NCBI GenBank assembly: GCA_930367215.1
Contig: OV884058.1
Span: forward strand, 203,936,208 to 204,000,207
Direction of reading: 5' to 3'
Length of the DNA stretch: 64,000 bases
Source of the DNA: Pollenia angustigena
Lineage: Eukaryota > Arthropoda > Insecta > Diptera > Polleniidae
Both the position numbers and the translations under genes were made by a program. Each line of letters opens with the position of its first letter. Position 1 is the stretch's first letter. Below, piece after piece: positions 1 to 11,884 of the stretch. The notes under the pieces were generated by a model. The model ran no database searches and was not told where the DNA came from. It worked only from the letters and a program-made list of their open reading frames with translations.

Positions 1-8
1 CTTTTCTC

Positions 9-1183
9 TCAATAAACAGTTGGTGTAATTTCTTTCATACCCTGAACGTTGCAGATGTAAATGCCACCATTTTTGGCCAATTCAATAGCCTTCATCATGT
101 GTACAGCACAATGTTCGGGTGTTTGCATTTTAGTATCCATAACTATTTTCCACATTTCCTCGTTATGTGGTACCCATTTCATCCAATTCATGTCACGCTT
201 ATTCATCATCAATTCGGTGGAGGTCATGCCAGGGCATATGCACAAGAAAGCCACACCAGTTTTGTTATAATAATGTTCTTGCTTTATAAATTAAATGAAA
301 CGTATTTATTATCGTTATTTAGTTACAATATTTTTATAAAACCTTACCGCCATTGATTTAGTAAATCCTACTACACCATGTTTGGCAGCTGAATAAACAC
401 TGAAAGCTGGTCCAGCTTCTAAGCCATAAACAGAGGAGATGTTCACTACAACACCACCTTTGCCTGATTGGGTCTTGTCCATGAAGGGCATGAACAAAAG
501 GGTGGTATTTATTAGGCCAGTCTAAGATGTTATAAAAAGGTAAGCAAATATTAATAACATAAAGAAATCGTGAAATTCGTTTAGCTTTTTAAAAAAAGCA
601 AATTAAATTTCGAAAACGGAAAACTTTTATATGTATAAAAATATGATTATATGATTCCAAAAATAATTTCTTTTAAATGGATATTCAAAAACTCCGACAC
701 TATGATTTAAGTTTTTCTGTAATTTTTTCTTAGAATTTCATGCATTTTTAGAAAAAAGAAATTTAAGAACTTACCAAATTAACAGCCACTGTTGTTTCAA
801 TATCCTTATCAGCTAAAACACCAGCACCATTTATTAAAACATCGACATGGCCAACGTGATCAACAACTTGTTTCACTGCCTTAACAATACTCGAATAATC
901 TGCAATATTCACTTGGACAAACATTACCTTTGTGGCGCTATTAAGAGCCTGAAGTTTTTTAAGCATTTCAACATTTTCCATACGACCGCAAACAACTAAA
1001 CACTGATAAATACAAAATTTTTGTATACAATTTTTATGTTGATTAATTCTCTTGTTAGATCATATTTTTCTTTGTTATTAGACTCACTTTAATTGGTTTC
1101 TTCATCATCATTTGGCAGACTTGGTAACCAATGCCACTGAAGCCTCCAACATAAACAACATGTTTATTAGTCCAGTTAAACAT
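9..1183 (-). CDS. Short-chain dehydrogenase/reductase, ADH/Fbp2-like, copy 1
   Basis: Four exons read on the minus strand: 1183-1088, 1002-775, 521-348 and 281-9, with GT-AG introns of 85, 253 and 66 bp. The product is 256 residues, normal for insect ADH-family SDRs. Visible motifs are the nucleotide-binding loop GGFSGIG (13-19), NGAG (90-93), N107, S138 and YSAAK (Y151, K155), which match Drosophila ADH numbering. Family knowledge: these are cytosolic NAD(P)-dependent oxidoreductases of alcohols or ketones; the relatives called fat body protein 2 and the flesh-fly 25-kDa protein are fat-body proteins. The substrate cannot be told from sequence. Position 38, Asp in ADH, is Gly followed by Arg. 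Compared with copies 2 and 3 it has an extra Met in exon 4 and several substitutions, and lacks the last three residues (MNY) through a 9-bp loss just before the same TGA stop. The start is the ATG at 1183, shared by all three copies. The 3' UTR leaves the window. Confidence 0.93.
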
Positions 1184-1234
1184 TTTGCAGAATATTTGGT
1201 ATTGCTGATGGTTTTCTAAGAGCGTTTACAGTGA

Positions 1235-1271
1235 AACTGTTGTTAGAAATTAAGAAAATTTTGCTTTTATA
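1235..1271 (-). promoter_or_regulatory. TATA box and initiator of SDR copy 1
   Basis: On the minus strand TATAAAAG occupies 1271-1264 and an insect-like initiator ACAGTT occupies 1240-1235. If the A at 1238 is +1, the TATA box starts at -33 and the 5' UTR is 55 nt. The arrangement recurs in front of copies 2 and 3, with one change in the copy 2 TATA box. The start site is inferred, not observed. Confidence 0.6.
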
Positions 1272-2459
1272 TGTTTTCTTAAATTTCTAAAATGCATCTG
1301 AAGATTTAAAATTTTTTTTATTTTGTTTGTTTTCGAAGTGATAAGATGCTATTTTAGCTAAAAAGCCCACTAAAACTCAATTAATTATTTAATGCTATGG
1401 CTGTTTAATCAGACTGACCCAACGATACTTTAATTTCATATTTTAATAGTACTTTAATTAGATTATTAGAAGACAAAGGTAATCTGCTAATACATAAAGT
1501 GCTCAAATACATTGTATAACTAGAAGCATTAAAAGCATGTTGTTTTTTTATGAATATTCCCTCCAATTCTGTAAATATTGAACAGTATTTATCGCAAGTC
1601 TTTTTTAAGCTCACTTATTTGTACACGTAATGCTTTCACAAAAACTGTCTTAAAAACAGCAAAATAAATAAAATCCATTTTTTCTTTCAGACAAAGTGTC
1701 TGTCAACGTAAACTTTGTGCGCAAAGTCCAGATCGCAAGTTGGGAGATAATTAAAAATTGGCAACATTTTCTGGCGGAAGGTCCAGAATTGATCATAAGT
1801 CCTAAATAAATCTCCTCCCTAAAACTACTTTAAGACGAAAAATTTCATATGTTTATGAAGATTCTGATGATATTATTTGTTTTGGTAGGTCTGTGCTTGA
1901 AAAGAGTTGTCCGTAAATACTGTGTTGTTTGGTGTCATATGGTCACGCTTGGCCATATTTAAACAGTCGTCTTTGTCTTTAAAATCTTAAGAAAAAAATT
2001 CGTTTATAAATTTTTTGTGATGGCATTAAAAAAGCTTCTTTACATTCATATCTAAACAAGAACGGAAAGCGTATTCTGACTGTGAAAAATGATCAAGCCC
2101 ATACAATTTGTATTTAAAGCTGACCTAGTGATTTGTGCGTGTGATTTGCTGGCGTACCATTTCTCCACGCACGACGAACAAATCACAATAATCTTAAACT
2201 TCAAAAAGACAACATGAATTGTAAAGTGAATGATGCAATTGCACTTTTGATTATTTATTTGTTTACACAACAAAAGAAGAAATTCGAAGAAGAAAACAAA
2301 AAAATTTTGAATGCTAGACAACTGCGCAATAGATACAATTAACCGTTTGTTGTACACTAAAATGAAAACATTTTAAAATGTTCGCGCACAAGCCCACTGT
2401 GTGCGCAGCTTAACGATAATCAAAAAAATACCAGTTGTAGAAACCCATTTTGGCACTAT
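1272..2459. other. SDR upstream flank and degenerate repeats, no gene
   Basis: About 1272-1500 is upstream DNA shared with the other SDR copies. Within 1700-1970 are decayed minus-strand remnants of the interspersed repeat at 4925 and 35817: the CTTTGTGCGCAAAGT module near 1709 and the TACTGTGTTGT end near 1917. A short plus-strand frame at 2214-2342 (42 codons, Lys/Glu-rich) resembles no protein I can name. The rest is AT-rich and unrecognised. Confidence 0.4.
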
Positions 2460-3050
2460 TCCCCCCCCCCCCCCCCCCACCCCCATTAAAGTATCAAAGA
2501 TTGCTGTATTGTAGTGGGGCCCTATAATTTAGTACGAATATATCAATGAATGGAGAAAAATGTTTTTACAAAAAAGTACCAAAAACAGTTACGATTTTCA
2601 CCTCTTTAACGATCGAATTAGTACCAAATGCATATTCGTATTTTTTTGATAAGTTCCGAATGTGGTAAAAACTTTGTTTCTAGGTTTATTGGTTCAAAAG
2701 ATTGATGGGGTGACAAAAAGTACCAAAACTCAGGATTAACGCGTGTCTCCCTAAAAGAGCAGAATTTCCAAAAAAGTACCATATACCTGTGCGCTTATTT
2801 TTTTAAAGAACAACGATAAGTATTACAGTTTTTTTGTATCTCTTTTGGTTTTGGGGATATAAGGTTATCGAATTTACCTGTTTTTACACTTTTTTTACCC
2901 CCTAAACATTCGAATTTCTAAAAATCCCGTCTTAGTGGACCGATTTGGGGAGAGACCCACCTCCGGTCCGAATTTCAAGTTTTTAGCTTCAGGCATTTAG
3001 ACTGTGCGATGATGAATATATAGCTAGACGTGTATATTTTTGAACGAAAA
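2460..3050 (+). repeat. GTACCAAA-type interspersed repeat, copy A
   Basis: It starts at a poly-C tract (2461-2478) followed by CATTAAAGTATCAAAGATT, then repeated AAAGTACCAAA words, a GTTTATTGGTTCAAAAGAT block near 2690 and a TGCGATGATGAATATATAG tail. The same blocks in the same order occur at 11885-13780. Copy A carries the undisturbed version of the site where a hAT element sits at 12448-13167. Class unknown; no coding capacity seen. Confidence 0.6.
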
Positions 3051-3209
3051 TTTCTTTGATTTTAAATTTTCTTTATTCTTTTTTCTATTTTAAATTAACT
3101 GATAACGGGAAAAAAGTGCACGGGAGATTCAGGATAGCATTTTTTCCTTTGAGGGGAAAAAAATTTTCATGGAAACAAGATTTTTACTTGTTATTCACGA
3201 TAGGGGTGA
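3030..3209 (+). repeat. End of a TTCACCC-type element (GATAGGGGTGAA terminus)
   Basis: The stretch from GTATATTTTTGAACGAAAATT to TTATTCACGATAGGGGTGAA parallels 50430-50624 in order and orientation, including the TTTGAGGGGAAAA and TTTTCATGG blocks. It is one end only; the partner end is not visible nearby. Confidence 0.6.
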
Positions 3210-3289
3210 ATATTTTTTGTTGTCATATTTAGAGTTCGAAAAATCTGTACACTAAAGTAGAGTATTTTTAAAAACATGAACTATAAAAC

Positions 3290-3660
3290 TTCTTTTTGTG
3301 TTTGTGAATTTGTACACAAACATAACACCAAAACAGTTGCAAACAAAACAAGCCAAAAGTGATTACAATGTGTTAACTTTTGATTTTATTCGCAAAAGAC
3401 GAAGAATTTAAATTAATTTAAGAATATCATAAAACGCAATACATATTTGTATGGGGGCACCCATAAGAAGTGGAGGTTAAGTTCAAGTATGTCTCGAGAA
3501 AATATTAAGAGCAAAAAACCATTTGAGGTTGGTCATACATTTTATCCCCCTAGGGGCGACACCCGGGCAATTATGGGACTTCTACTTCACTATATTTCTA
3601 GTCTGTATTAAACATTTTGTATGGAAGCCGCCTGAAGTAATGGAGATAGCGGACTGAGTC
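3290..3660 (+). repeat. Diverged fragment of the foldback-element interior
   Basis: TTGCAAACAAAACAAGCC, the CAAAAGACGAAGAATTTAAA block, a stretch with GTCTCGAGAAAATATT and a TATTTCTAGTCTGTA block match pieces of 9030-9460 in the large foldback element, with many substitutions and some inversion of order. It is an old relic. Confidence 0.45.
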
Positions 3661-3699
3661 GGATGTAAAATAACTTATCAATTTTACTTTCTTATGAAA

Positions 3700-4780
3700 T
3701 GTTAAGACGAAATTCTAAATAAATAAATAAACAAGCCATACATTAAAAATAAAGTTTGACCATCCAGATTTTCAAATAAAATTTTATGAAACAAATTCTT
3801 AAACAATTATTATTATAATTATATATTTTATAAGTTTCATTTGTTTTATATGTTTGGAAAAAATCACACATTTTATTTTACAATTTAGATTCTTAATTTA
3901 CCTTTAATTTAAATAATCAATGTTAAAGTTAAAAGTTAATTAGCACTTGCTTTTATGGTTTTATTTTTAAAACCAAGAAAATATGATGAAATAATTTAAA
4001 TAACACACACAATTATTAGTGTCCAACCTTTTCAGAACGAACTCAAAACAAAAACTTTTTTCTTGAATAGAAAAAAAAATTTTAAATTTTGTGATTTATT
4101 TATAAAATTAAAACAAAATCAACAAATTCATGGTATTAAAAAGTATTTGTATTTGTACCGCTAAAATAATATAACTAAAAATTAAAAAGTATGTATCTTT
4201 TTTGAAAATGGTAAGCGATGTATATATCGACACCTAAAATCTAAAAGACCGTAAGCAACGGAACATTCAACAGATACTTTTTGATTTACTTTGTATATTG
4301 GTTGACCTGCAAAAAAATCTAAGCCCTGGGATAAACGAACTTTACTAAAGGTTTAAGTTGCTCTGAATCCGAATATTCGCTTAAACTTTAAAACACCCAT
4401 GTTTTTCGCCAAATTTGAGACGTTATAACTGCTTAAAAAATTCTTAACTTATAAAATCTTATTTTAAAAAAGTTAAACCTTTGTGATATCTTGTTCCTTC
4501 TCTGCTATATTCATGGTATTTTCGCTGTTTTTTTTATTTTTTTAATTTTTTTATAATCTTGAGTTAATTTTTTAAGATTTTTTTTAATTTTTTATCAATC
4601 AATCAATTCTGGGGTACAGCGCAACTGAAATCTTGAGAAAAGTTTGCTCTGTTAAAAATTTGTTGGCCTGTATTATTAAATATTCGTATATATTTGACTT
4701 TCTAAAACTTTAAGTCAACTGTTGAACCCACAACCCTCGCACTGATAGACTTGATTACTACCAACTATCCTGCCAGGACA
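3700..4780. other. AT-rich DNA, nothing recognised
   Basis: No open frame, TIR or repeat shared with the rest of the window was recognised. Composition is strongly AT-rich with many homopolymer runs. Confidence 0.3.
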
Positions 4781-4924
4781 CCGTTTAAGTAAAGCGACCA
4801 GATTTTGAAAATAAAAATAGAGGACAATAAGAAAAAAAGTAAAAAATATTTTTGACTTCAAGATTTTGTACTTATATTACAGACAAATTTACATTCCCAT
4901 ATTTATATACGTACAGTTAATTAA

Positions 4925-5575
4925 AACAAGTAAGAAAGTATAGTCGGTTAAGCCCGACCATATGATACCCTACACCACAGTATGCATCATGCTTATATGT
5001 CCATATAAATATGGATTTATCCATGCTTATAAACTTCATTAAAATCGGTTTGAAAGTTTGTGAGAGGTAGAAATTGCTCCCTACCTCCCCTTGTGGTCCT
5101 ATTTTTGAAAAACTTTATAGCTTACGTGTCCATATAGATATGAAACTATCTATGTTTTAAATTTCATCAGAATCCGGTTGAGAGGCAGAAATTGCCCCTA
5201 TCTCCCCTCGTGGTCCTATTTTTTAAAAAATGCATCCCTTTTGTGTCCATAAAAATAGGGTTCTATCTATGTTTTAAATTTCATTAAAATCGGTTTGATA
5301 GTTTCTGAGAGGAAGAAATTTCCCCCTATCTTCCCTCGTGGTCCTACGATTTCGTCCATTTTCAATAGGCTTGGTCCTTGTGCCAATTATCTTTAAATTG
5401 CGACCTGTACTTTGCGCACAAGGTTACATGGACATCCAGTCAGCCAGCCAGAAGTGATTCTGAGTCGATCGGTATACTTTAAGGTGGGTCTAGCTAGGAC
5501 CACTATTTTAATGTGTTACACACATCAGCAGAAATGCATAATACCCTCTCCACTATTGTGGTGTGGGTATAAAAA
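4925..5575 (+). repeat. GTATAGTCGG-type interspersed repeat
   Basis: It runs from AAGTAAGAAAGTATAGTCGG to a TGGTGTGGGTATAAAA end. A reverse-oriented copy lies at 35817-36440 and a short piece at 38930-39042. Internal blocks AAAATCGGTTTGAAAGTTTG and TCCCCTTGTGGTCCTA repeat three times with about 110-120-bp spacing. It is non-coding and of unknown class. Confidence 0.65.
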
Positions 5576-5834
5576 TAACATATTATCGGCTTAATATGTA
5601 AACCTGCAAATCCACTTTTTAAATAAATTGAGATTTTGATGCCGTTGGGTAGAGAAAGATATGCCTCGTGGACCAGCAATTTCAGTATTGAAAGGTGTCA
5701 AATCAACTATATTTTTTGTTTCCTCTCAAGCAGCAAATAGGAAAAATAAAAAGTTTTTCCTGTAAAATTTGTTGAAAGGGAGTTAGCAGGTTTGCATATT
5801 AAGCCGACGATATATACAAATTTACATTAACTTA

Positions 5835-5977
5835 GTCTGGGATCACACTATGAAAGTTTTCTTTCAGAAAGTCTGAGTTTATTGGTGAGAGGGGCAGAGA
5901 ACATGCTTTAATTCACTCCTCTCTCACTCATAAACTCAGACTTTCTGAAAGAAAACTTTCATAGTGTGGACCGAGAC
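5835..5977. mobile_element. PIF/Harbinger-type hairpin MITE (TTA TSD)
   Basis: A 143-bp near-perfect hairpin begins GTCTGGGATCACACTATGAA, ends with its inverse, and is flanked by TTA at 5832-5834 and 5978-5980. Arms of about 55 bp flank a short loop. A 3-bp TTA duplication with G-rich TIRs fits PIF/Harbinger MITEs. Confidence 0.75.
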
Positions 5978-6389
5978 TTAAGTAAAATTAGTTTAAAAAA
6001 ATAACGAAACTTAAAAATGCATTGCACTTACTTATTCAAAACTTTATTCTGCAAGTGTATGAGAGTTCAGTATGAAAATGAACAGAACAAGCATGGCACG
6101 ACATTTACCATACGATTTGACAGAAAGGACCAGTGATCGCCGTGAAATAAAATTTATTTTAATTTATAAAAATAAAAGCAAATATTGGTCATGCTTTAAA
6201 AAAAAGAGTACAAAGATGACAGATTATGAAAAAAGATGATAAAAGAGGACACAAATCTTATAGAGGACAGCCAGTTAAAATAGATGATTGTCCTCTAAAA
6301 AAGAGTACGTATGGTCACCTTAGTTTAAGTAAAATAAAAGTCTTTGTTAAAAACATTTTCATGCTCTTCTTTTCGAAATTTAATATGTA

Positions 6390-6872
6390 CACGTAGAGAA
6401 AAAATATGTTTAAATATGGTCACCTCCAACAAAACTATTTTTAAAGAAAAAATTCAATATATTGTGCTTAATTTATCCAAATTATTGTCACCTGCAACCA
6501 TTTTATTAAATTAAGTTAAATTAAGAAGCCACAACAATATTATGGTTGCCTCTAGACATGTTATGGTTAAATATTACAAAAATATGTTTTAAAATTAACA
6601 ATAATATTTTCCTCTTTTATAAGAGCAACATGCTATTATTGAAAACTAACCATGATATTATAAGTGTTAAACATATTTTAGTTATTATCAACCATAACAT
6701 GTTTGAAAGCAACCATAATATGGTTGTGGCTTCTTGATGGGGGACTAATTTAACCATAATATGGTTGCCGGTGACATTAACATGGTCAAATTAAACAAAA
6801 TATGTTTAAATTTTATTTTAAAAATAGTTTTGTTGGAGGTGACTATATTTAACCATGTTTTTCCTCTGGGTG
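6390..6872. mobile_element. Palindromic TA-flanked MITE
   Basis: TIRs of the form CACCCAGAGGAAAAACATGG (right, read inward) and CACGTAGAGAAAAAATATG (left) are followed by about 40 bp of further inverted similarity ending in GGTCACCTCCAACAAAAC. TA flanks both ends (6388-6389, 6873-6874). The interior is a chain of short AACCATAATATGGTT-like palindromes. A Tc1/mariner-type origin is inferred from the TA target only. Confidence 0.65.
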
Positions 6873-6879
6873 TAGTATT

Positions 6880-7900
6880 GTTTCTGGTCATATAAAACGG
6901 GTTCGTACAAAATTTTTAAACAATCGTTGCATTACGCCACCAATTTTTTTAATAAAAATATAAAATCCTTGGAGAGGCTATTCCACATTTGGGTCCTTAA
7001 CTCTTTTCCAGCAGAACCAATTGTGCTGAATTTCAGTCTCAAACTGCTTAGGAGAACTATTTTGAAACAATTTGACAACAAAATTGTTCTCTTCTTTTAA
7101 GTTGTTCGAATGTAAGCTTGATTTTGGCAAATGGACAGACAGACGGACATGGATAAATCGACTTAGAATTTCTCATGGACACATAATTTATACACTTTAA
7201 GTCTAAGTTGAATATCAAAAAAAACTTCAAGCGGAATAATAAACTTAGTATGCCCTTATTCCCAACCAGTGGGAATTAGGGCACTTAAAAGAAAAATCAA
7301 TCCATCCGTACTCAATTCAATCCGAAGCGGTATTAATAGTACGGTGAGCACGGATTTTCTTGAACCAAGCACAGAAAGACTGACTCATGTACGGATTTTC
7401 AATGGCGAAATAGTTAACTTATTCAATCACCAATTCGTACTTGAAACAATTCTAAAATGAGATTGATTTAAGTAAAACTAAGATTGAATCAATCTCTAAA
7501 TGAGCTTGATTCAAGTATTATGAAGTTGAATCAATCCCGAACGTTCTTGAAATAAACCAAAAGTGAAATTAGAAGGCGAATTTAACTATGATATATTTAC
7601 TTAACCGTTTTACACCTTACAGAATTTCAATTATAAAACATCAGCATTATTCCCGATATGGTTTTTACTTTAAAAACTGAATGTACATAGGGCTCAGAGC
7701 TGAAGCGAACCAAGTCAAAAATGAAAATTCGGTAATATTTTGAGTTTGAGTAAGTGAATTTCCATTAATTTCTGGGGCCATTGACATGGGTTTATTACCG
7801 TTACCTTTGGAACGAACAACTTTTTGATTTATTCCGTTATAGAACTCGATAGAGTTAAACTTTGCGAAGAATTTCACACCAGTTTTGAAACACATACATA
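6880..7900. other. No gene; weak repeat remnants
   Basis: Near 7130-7250 is a decayed copy of the ACAGACGGACATGG / AATAAACTTAGTAT module also found at 28480 and 40790. A run of related TTGATTCAA and AATCAATC words lies at 7290-7550. No reliable coding frame was found. Confidence 0.35.
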
Positions 7901-7907
7901 CATGTAT

Positions 7908-10900
7908 ATTAGACTGGTCGCATCTTGTATGGGATTTTTTTTTTTTTTTAAATTTAATTGTTTGCGCTGCTTAAAATATGAGGTTTGGTGTAAGAAATCA
8001 TGACCTAATTTTTCAGGTCAATCCGACGGTGCCTAGCCGTGCCAAGTGGGGCCCAAAGTTCCCCATTTTATAAAAAAAAACATATTTTCTATCAGATCTT
8101 TATAGTTATACTAGTTGAAAAGCCGAAAATGAAAAATATGACTACGCTACGATCTTCGGCAGAGAAAGTACTTCAAGTGTGCCAAATTTCAGCTTCCTAT
8201 GTCATCAGATGGCTTCAGAAAGTTGCGGAAAGAATATGACATACATGCAAACATCCTGACATACTAAAAAATTATATATTATAGATAGATTAAAGTATTT
8301 GCAGTTTAATATTTTAGTATGATACGAACGAAAGATTTTTAACTAATTTTAACTAATTCAGGGTCGCTGAATACAGTGGTGCTAGCCGTTTTTTTATGTT
8401 AGCTTTGGTTTTCGAGATATACCGTTATTTCGAAAATTAAGGATGTTGCACAACATATGTTCGCGCAACTCAAAAACGCTTTAGCTTATTGAAAAACTAA
8501 AAAAACCGAAATTCGGCAATAAAATTTACTTTAAGCAAGTAAAAACTTTTTTCTTCATATTGGCTTTGGTTTTCGAGATATACCGTTATTTCGAAAATTA
8601 GGGAGGTTGCACAACATAAATTCGCGTAACTCAAAAACGCTTTAGTTTATTGAAAAACAAAAAAAACCGAAATTCCGCAATAAAATTTACTTTAAGAAAG
8701 TTAAAACTTTTTTCTTCATATTGGCTTTGGTTTTCGAGATATACCGTTATTTCGAAAATTAAGGAGGTTGCACAACATATGTTCGCGTAACTCAAAAACG
8801 CTTTAGCTTATTGAAAAACTAAAAAAAACCGAAATTCCGCAATAAAATTTACTTTAAGAAAGGTAAAACGTTTTTCTTATATGAGCAGTCGTTTTAGAAA
8901 CATAATTTTTTTTTCTGGAAAAAAAAATAATTTTTTTATTAAAATTTCGGAATTTTTGTTTTTAAAAATTCATAAAAAATTTAAAAATGGAGCTATGCTT
9001 CTAATTTTATAGAGTCATATAAAAAACAATATTGCAAACAAAACAAGCTATAAATGATTAAAATCTGTTCACAACTTTTGATTTTATGTATTCACAAAAG
9101 ACGAAAAATTTTAATTAATTTAAGAATTTTATTAAACCGCCATATTTGTATAATTGAAATTCTTATATTTGGCCCGTGTAGTGCCTAGGATGCCTCAAGA
9201 AGGGTCAAATGTATGACCAACTCCTCTTTATTTTTCATCTCCATCATTTATTTCTAAAATACCTACCTGCTATCTCCATTCATTAAGGGCTCCCATTCAA
9301 AATTTTAACTACAGACTAGAAATATATTGAAGAAAAAGCTCCATAACTGCCAAGGAGTCAGACCTAGGGGAATAGAATGTATGACCGACCTCATTTAGTT
9401 TTTTGTCCTAAACATTTTCTCGAGACATACTTGACCTTTTCTTTTTAGGGGGGCTCTCATACAAATTCATTTAAAATTGGAAAATGCAGCTATGCTTCTA
9501 CAATAATTTTTTTAATGAAAATTTCGAAATTTCAAAAAAAAGTGTAAATTTATTTGATTGATTTTATTAAGTTGATAAATTTAAAAGAGAAGATTTGTTG
9601 TGGGACGGATATAAATGACGATAGTGCTCAACAACTTGGAGTAGGTACTGATTATCTGTCTCATTTTGAGGCACCCTAGGCACTACACGGGCCAAATATA
9701 AGAATTTCAATTATACAAATATGGCGGTTTAATAAAATTCTTAAATTAATTAAAATTTTTCGTCTTTTGTGAATACATAAAATCAAAAGTTGTGAACAGA
9801 TTTTAATCATTTATAGCTTGTTTTGTTTGCAATATTGTTTTTTATATGACTCTATAAAATTAGAAGCATAGCTCCATTTTTAAATTTTTTATGAATTTTT
9901 AAAAACAAAAATTCCGAAATTTTAATAAAAAAATTATTTTTTTTTCCAGAAAAAAAAATTATGTTTCTAAAACGACTGCTCATATAAGAAAAACGTTTTA
10001 CCTTTCTTAAAGTAAATTTTATTGCGGAATTTCGGTTTTTTTTAGTTTTTCAATAAGCTAAAGCGTTTTTGAGTTACGCGAACATATGTTGTGCAACCTC
10101 CTTAATTTTCGAAAAAACGGTATATCTCGAAAACCAAAGCCAATATGAAGAAAAAGTTTTAACTTTCTTAAAGTAAATTTTATTGCGGAATTTCGGTTTT
10201 TTTTTGTTTTTCAATAAACTAAAGCGTTTTTGAGTTACGCGAATATATGTTGTGCAACCTCCCTAATTTTCGAAATAACGGTATATCTCGAAAACCAAAG
10301 CCAATATGAAGAAAAAAGTTTAAACTTTCTTAAAGTAAATTTTATTGCCGAATTTCAGTTTTTTTAGTTTTTCAATAAGCTAAAGCGTTTTTGAGTTGCG
10401 CGAACATATGTTGTGCAACATCCTTAATTTTCGAAATAACGGTATATCTTGAAAACTAAAGCTAACCTAAAAAAACGGCTAGCACCACTGCATTCAGCGA
10501 CCCCGAATTAGTTAAAATTAGTTAAAAATCTTTCGTTCGTATCATACTAAAATATTAAACTGCAAATACTTTAATCTATCTATAATATATAATTTCTTAG
10601 TATGTCAGGATGTTTGCATGTATGTCCTATTCTTTCCGCAACTTTCTGAAGCCATCTGATGACATAGGAAGCTGAAATTTGGCACACTTGAAGTACTTTC
10701 TCTGCCGAAGATCGTAGCGTAGTCATATTTTTGATTTTCGGCTTTTCAACTAGTATAACTATAAAGATCTGATAGAAAAGATGTTTTTTTTTATAAAATG
10801 GGGAACTTTGGGCCCCACTTGGCACGGCTAGGCACCGTCGGATTGACCTGAAAAATTAGGTCATGATTTCTTACACCAAACCTCATATTTTAAGCAGCGC

Positions 10901-10944
10901 AAACAATTAAATTTAAAAAAAAAAAAAATTGCGACCAGTCTAAT
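7908..10944. mobile_element. Large foldback element, copy 1 (3.0 kb, ~1.27-kb arms)
   Basis: The element begins ATTAGACTGGTCGCA, ends with the inverse, and is flanked by the 4-bp direct repeat GTAT (7904-7907, 10945-10948). The left arm (about 7908-9200) and right arm (about 9676-10944) are inverted copies with few differences; the roughly 470-bp loop is unrelated AT-rich DNA. Each arm contains three tandem units of about 170 bp. No transposase is present. A relative at 53795-55376 has the same termini and its own 4-bp TSD. Family unknown: 4-bp TSDs with such long arms fit no superfamily I can assign safely. Confidence 0.85.
8385..8890 (+). repeat. Three tandem ~170-bp units in the left foldback arm
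   Basis: Each unit runs GGTTTTCGAGATATACCGTT, TTGCACAACATA, TTCGCG, CTCAAAAACGCTTTAG, AATAAAATTTACTTTAAG, TTAAAACTTTTTTCTT. The inverted set lies at 9985-10470 and a third set at 54285-54770. Unit-to-unit differences are shared between arms, so arms were copied after the tandem units formed. Confidence 0.75.
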
Positions 10945-10949
10945 GTATA

Positions 10950-11880
10950 TGCATTTAATTTATGACTTGGTTCGGTTCAGCTTTGAACCCTCCATATATA
11001 ACTAAAAATATACTAAATAAGAAGCAAGAGTTCTTAATTTTACTTTTTAAACATAAAAATAATGTGTTTTCGCCTTGTCCTGCTGTTTTTGTTGTTTCTA
11101 TACACAACAAGAAAATCGTTGCTTGTGTGGTGTTGTTGTAGTTTCTGCAACAAACTTTGATAAGTTAAATGAGAATAAAACACTCACTTTGAAATTTAAC
11201 TCTCACAGTGGCACTACCAACGAAAAGCTTAATCTTTTTTTACTTGGTTTAAGAATTTTGTACTTGTTTAAGAAATTCCGGGATTGATTTTCGAAAGTAA
11301 TCCCATTTACAACTTACCGAAATCTAAAGGTAGGATTTTATAGGCCGTATAAAAAGTGTTCCAATATTTCAACTTTACTTTAACCTACCAGGTGGGATGA
11401 ACCTTACTCTTCTTTATCGCTCAATTAAGGTTAAAGCAAAGTTTTAATAATGGATCACTTTTTATAAGGCCGGTTAAAGTCTACTTTAAGCTATCGGTAA
11501 GTTGTGATAACTGTCTATTGTGATAATAAACAAACCAATAAATTCATTATTATTTTTGTAACGTTCACAACATGTGGAAGGGTTAAAAACATATTGTTTT
11601 GTCGTTCTGTTTGAGTAGGGAAGTTGATTTAACGATGTCCGTCACATGTTTATGGTGAAATCCCGAAGACTCCGTCTGTGTTGGCACCTATCTAATTATT
11701 TATTTATATCGCAGTCTGGAATAGATTGCTTTTTAAATTCAGGCAGACCTGTCCATTATTGGTTAAGATTAATTATTTTATTGCGAAATAAAGAATACAG
11801 CGTAATAGCGTTTACACCATGTAATTACGAAAAAGTCAAAGTAAGAAAATTAATTTCCTGCTTTTTCCTCGTTTGATACT
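10950..11880. other. No gene; one hairpin repeat
   Basis: About 11308-11512 is an inverted-repeat element: ACAACTTACCGAAATCTAAA at the left and its diverged inverse at the right, with matching ATAAAAAGTG blocks inside. Its TSD is not clear. The rest is AT-rich without a convincing frame. Confidence 0.45.
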
Positions 11881-11884
11881 TTTT

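Larger units (their letters stand above)
4791..6322. mobile_element. Non-autonomous hAT-like element with 8-bp TSD
   Basis: The 8-bp direct repeat GTTTAAGT (4783-4790 and 6323-6330) flanks it exactly. The right terminus reads inward as TAAGGTGACCATACG; the left AAAGCGACCAG is a worn match. Termini of the T-A-G-G-G-T-G-A-C-C-A type with 8-bp TSDs are usual for hAT. There is no transposase. It contains an interspersed repeat (4925-5575) and a Harbinger MITE (5835-5977), both of which inserted later. Repeated AGAGGACA words occur near both ends. Confidence 0.65.

Noticed and set aside
61..356. Plus-strand frames over SDR exons (also at 16783-17006 and 41064-41287)
   Set aside because: They are antisense shadows of the SDR last exon; all protein motifs are on the minus strand.
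2214..2342. Short Lys/Glu-rich frame that might be the start of a Harbinger-type protein
   Set aside because: 42 codons with no diagnostic motif and no TIRs around it.
2461..2478. Poly-C run and similar G/C runs near 55420 and 57980
   Set aside because: Homopolymers at element edges; lengths may be sequencing or assembly error and carry no further signal.
8039..8239. Open frame starting MPSGAQSSPFYKKK, present in both arms of the large foldback element and again at 53924
   Set aside because: The arms are DNA duplicates, and in the third copy indels put the middle in another frame while the DNA stays similar. That is not coding conservation.
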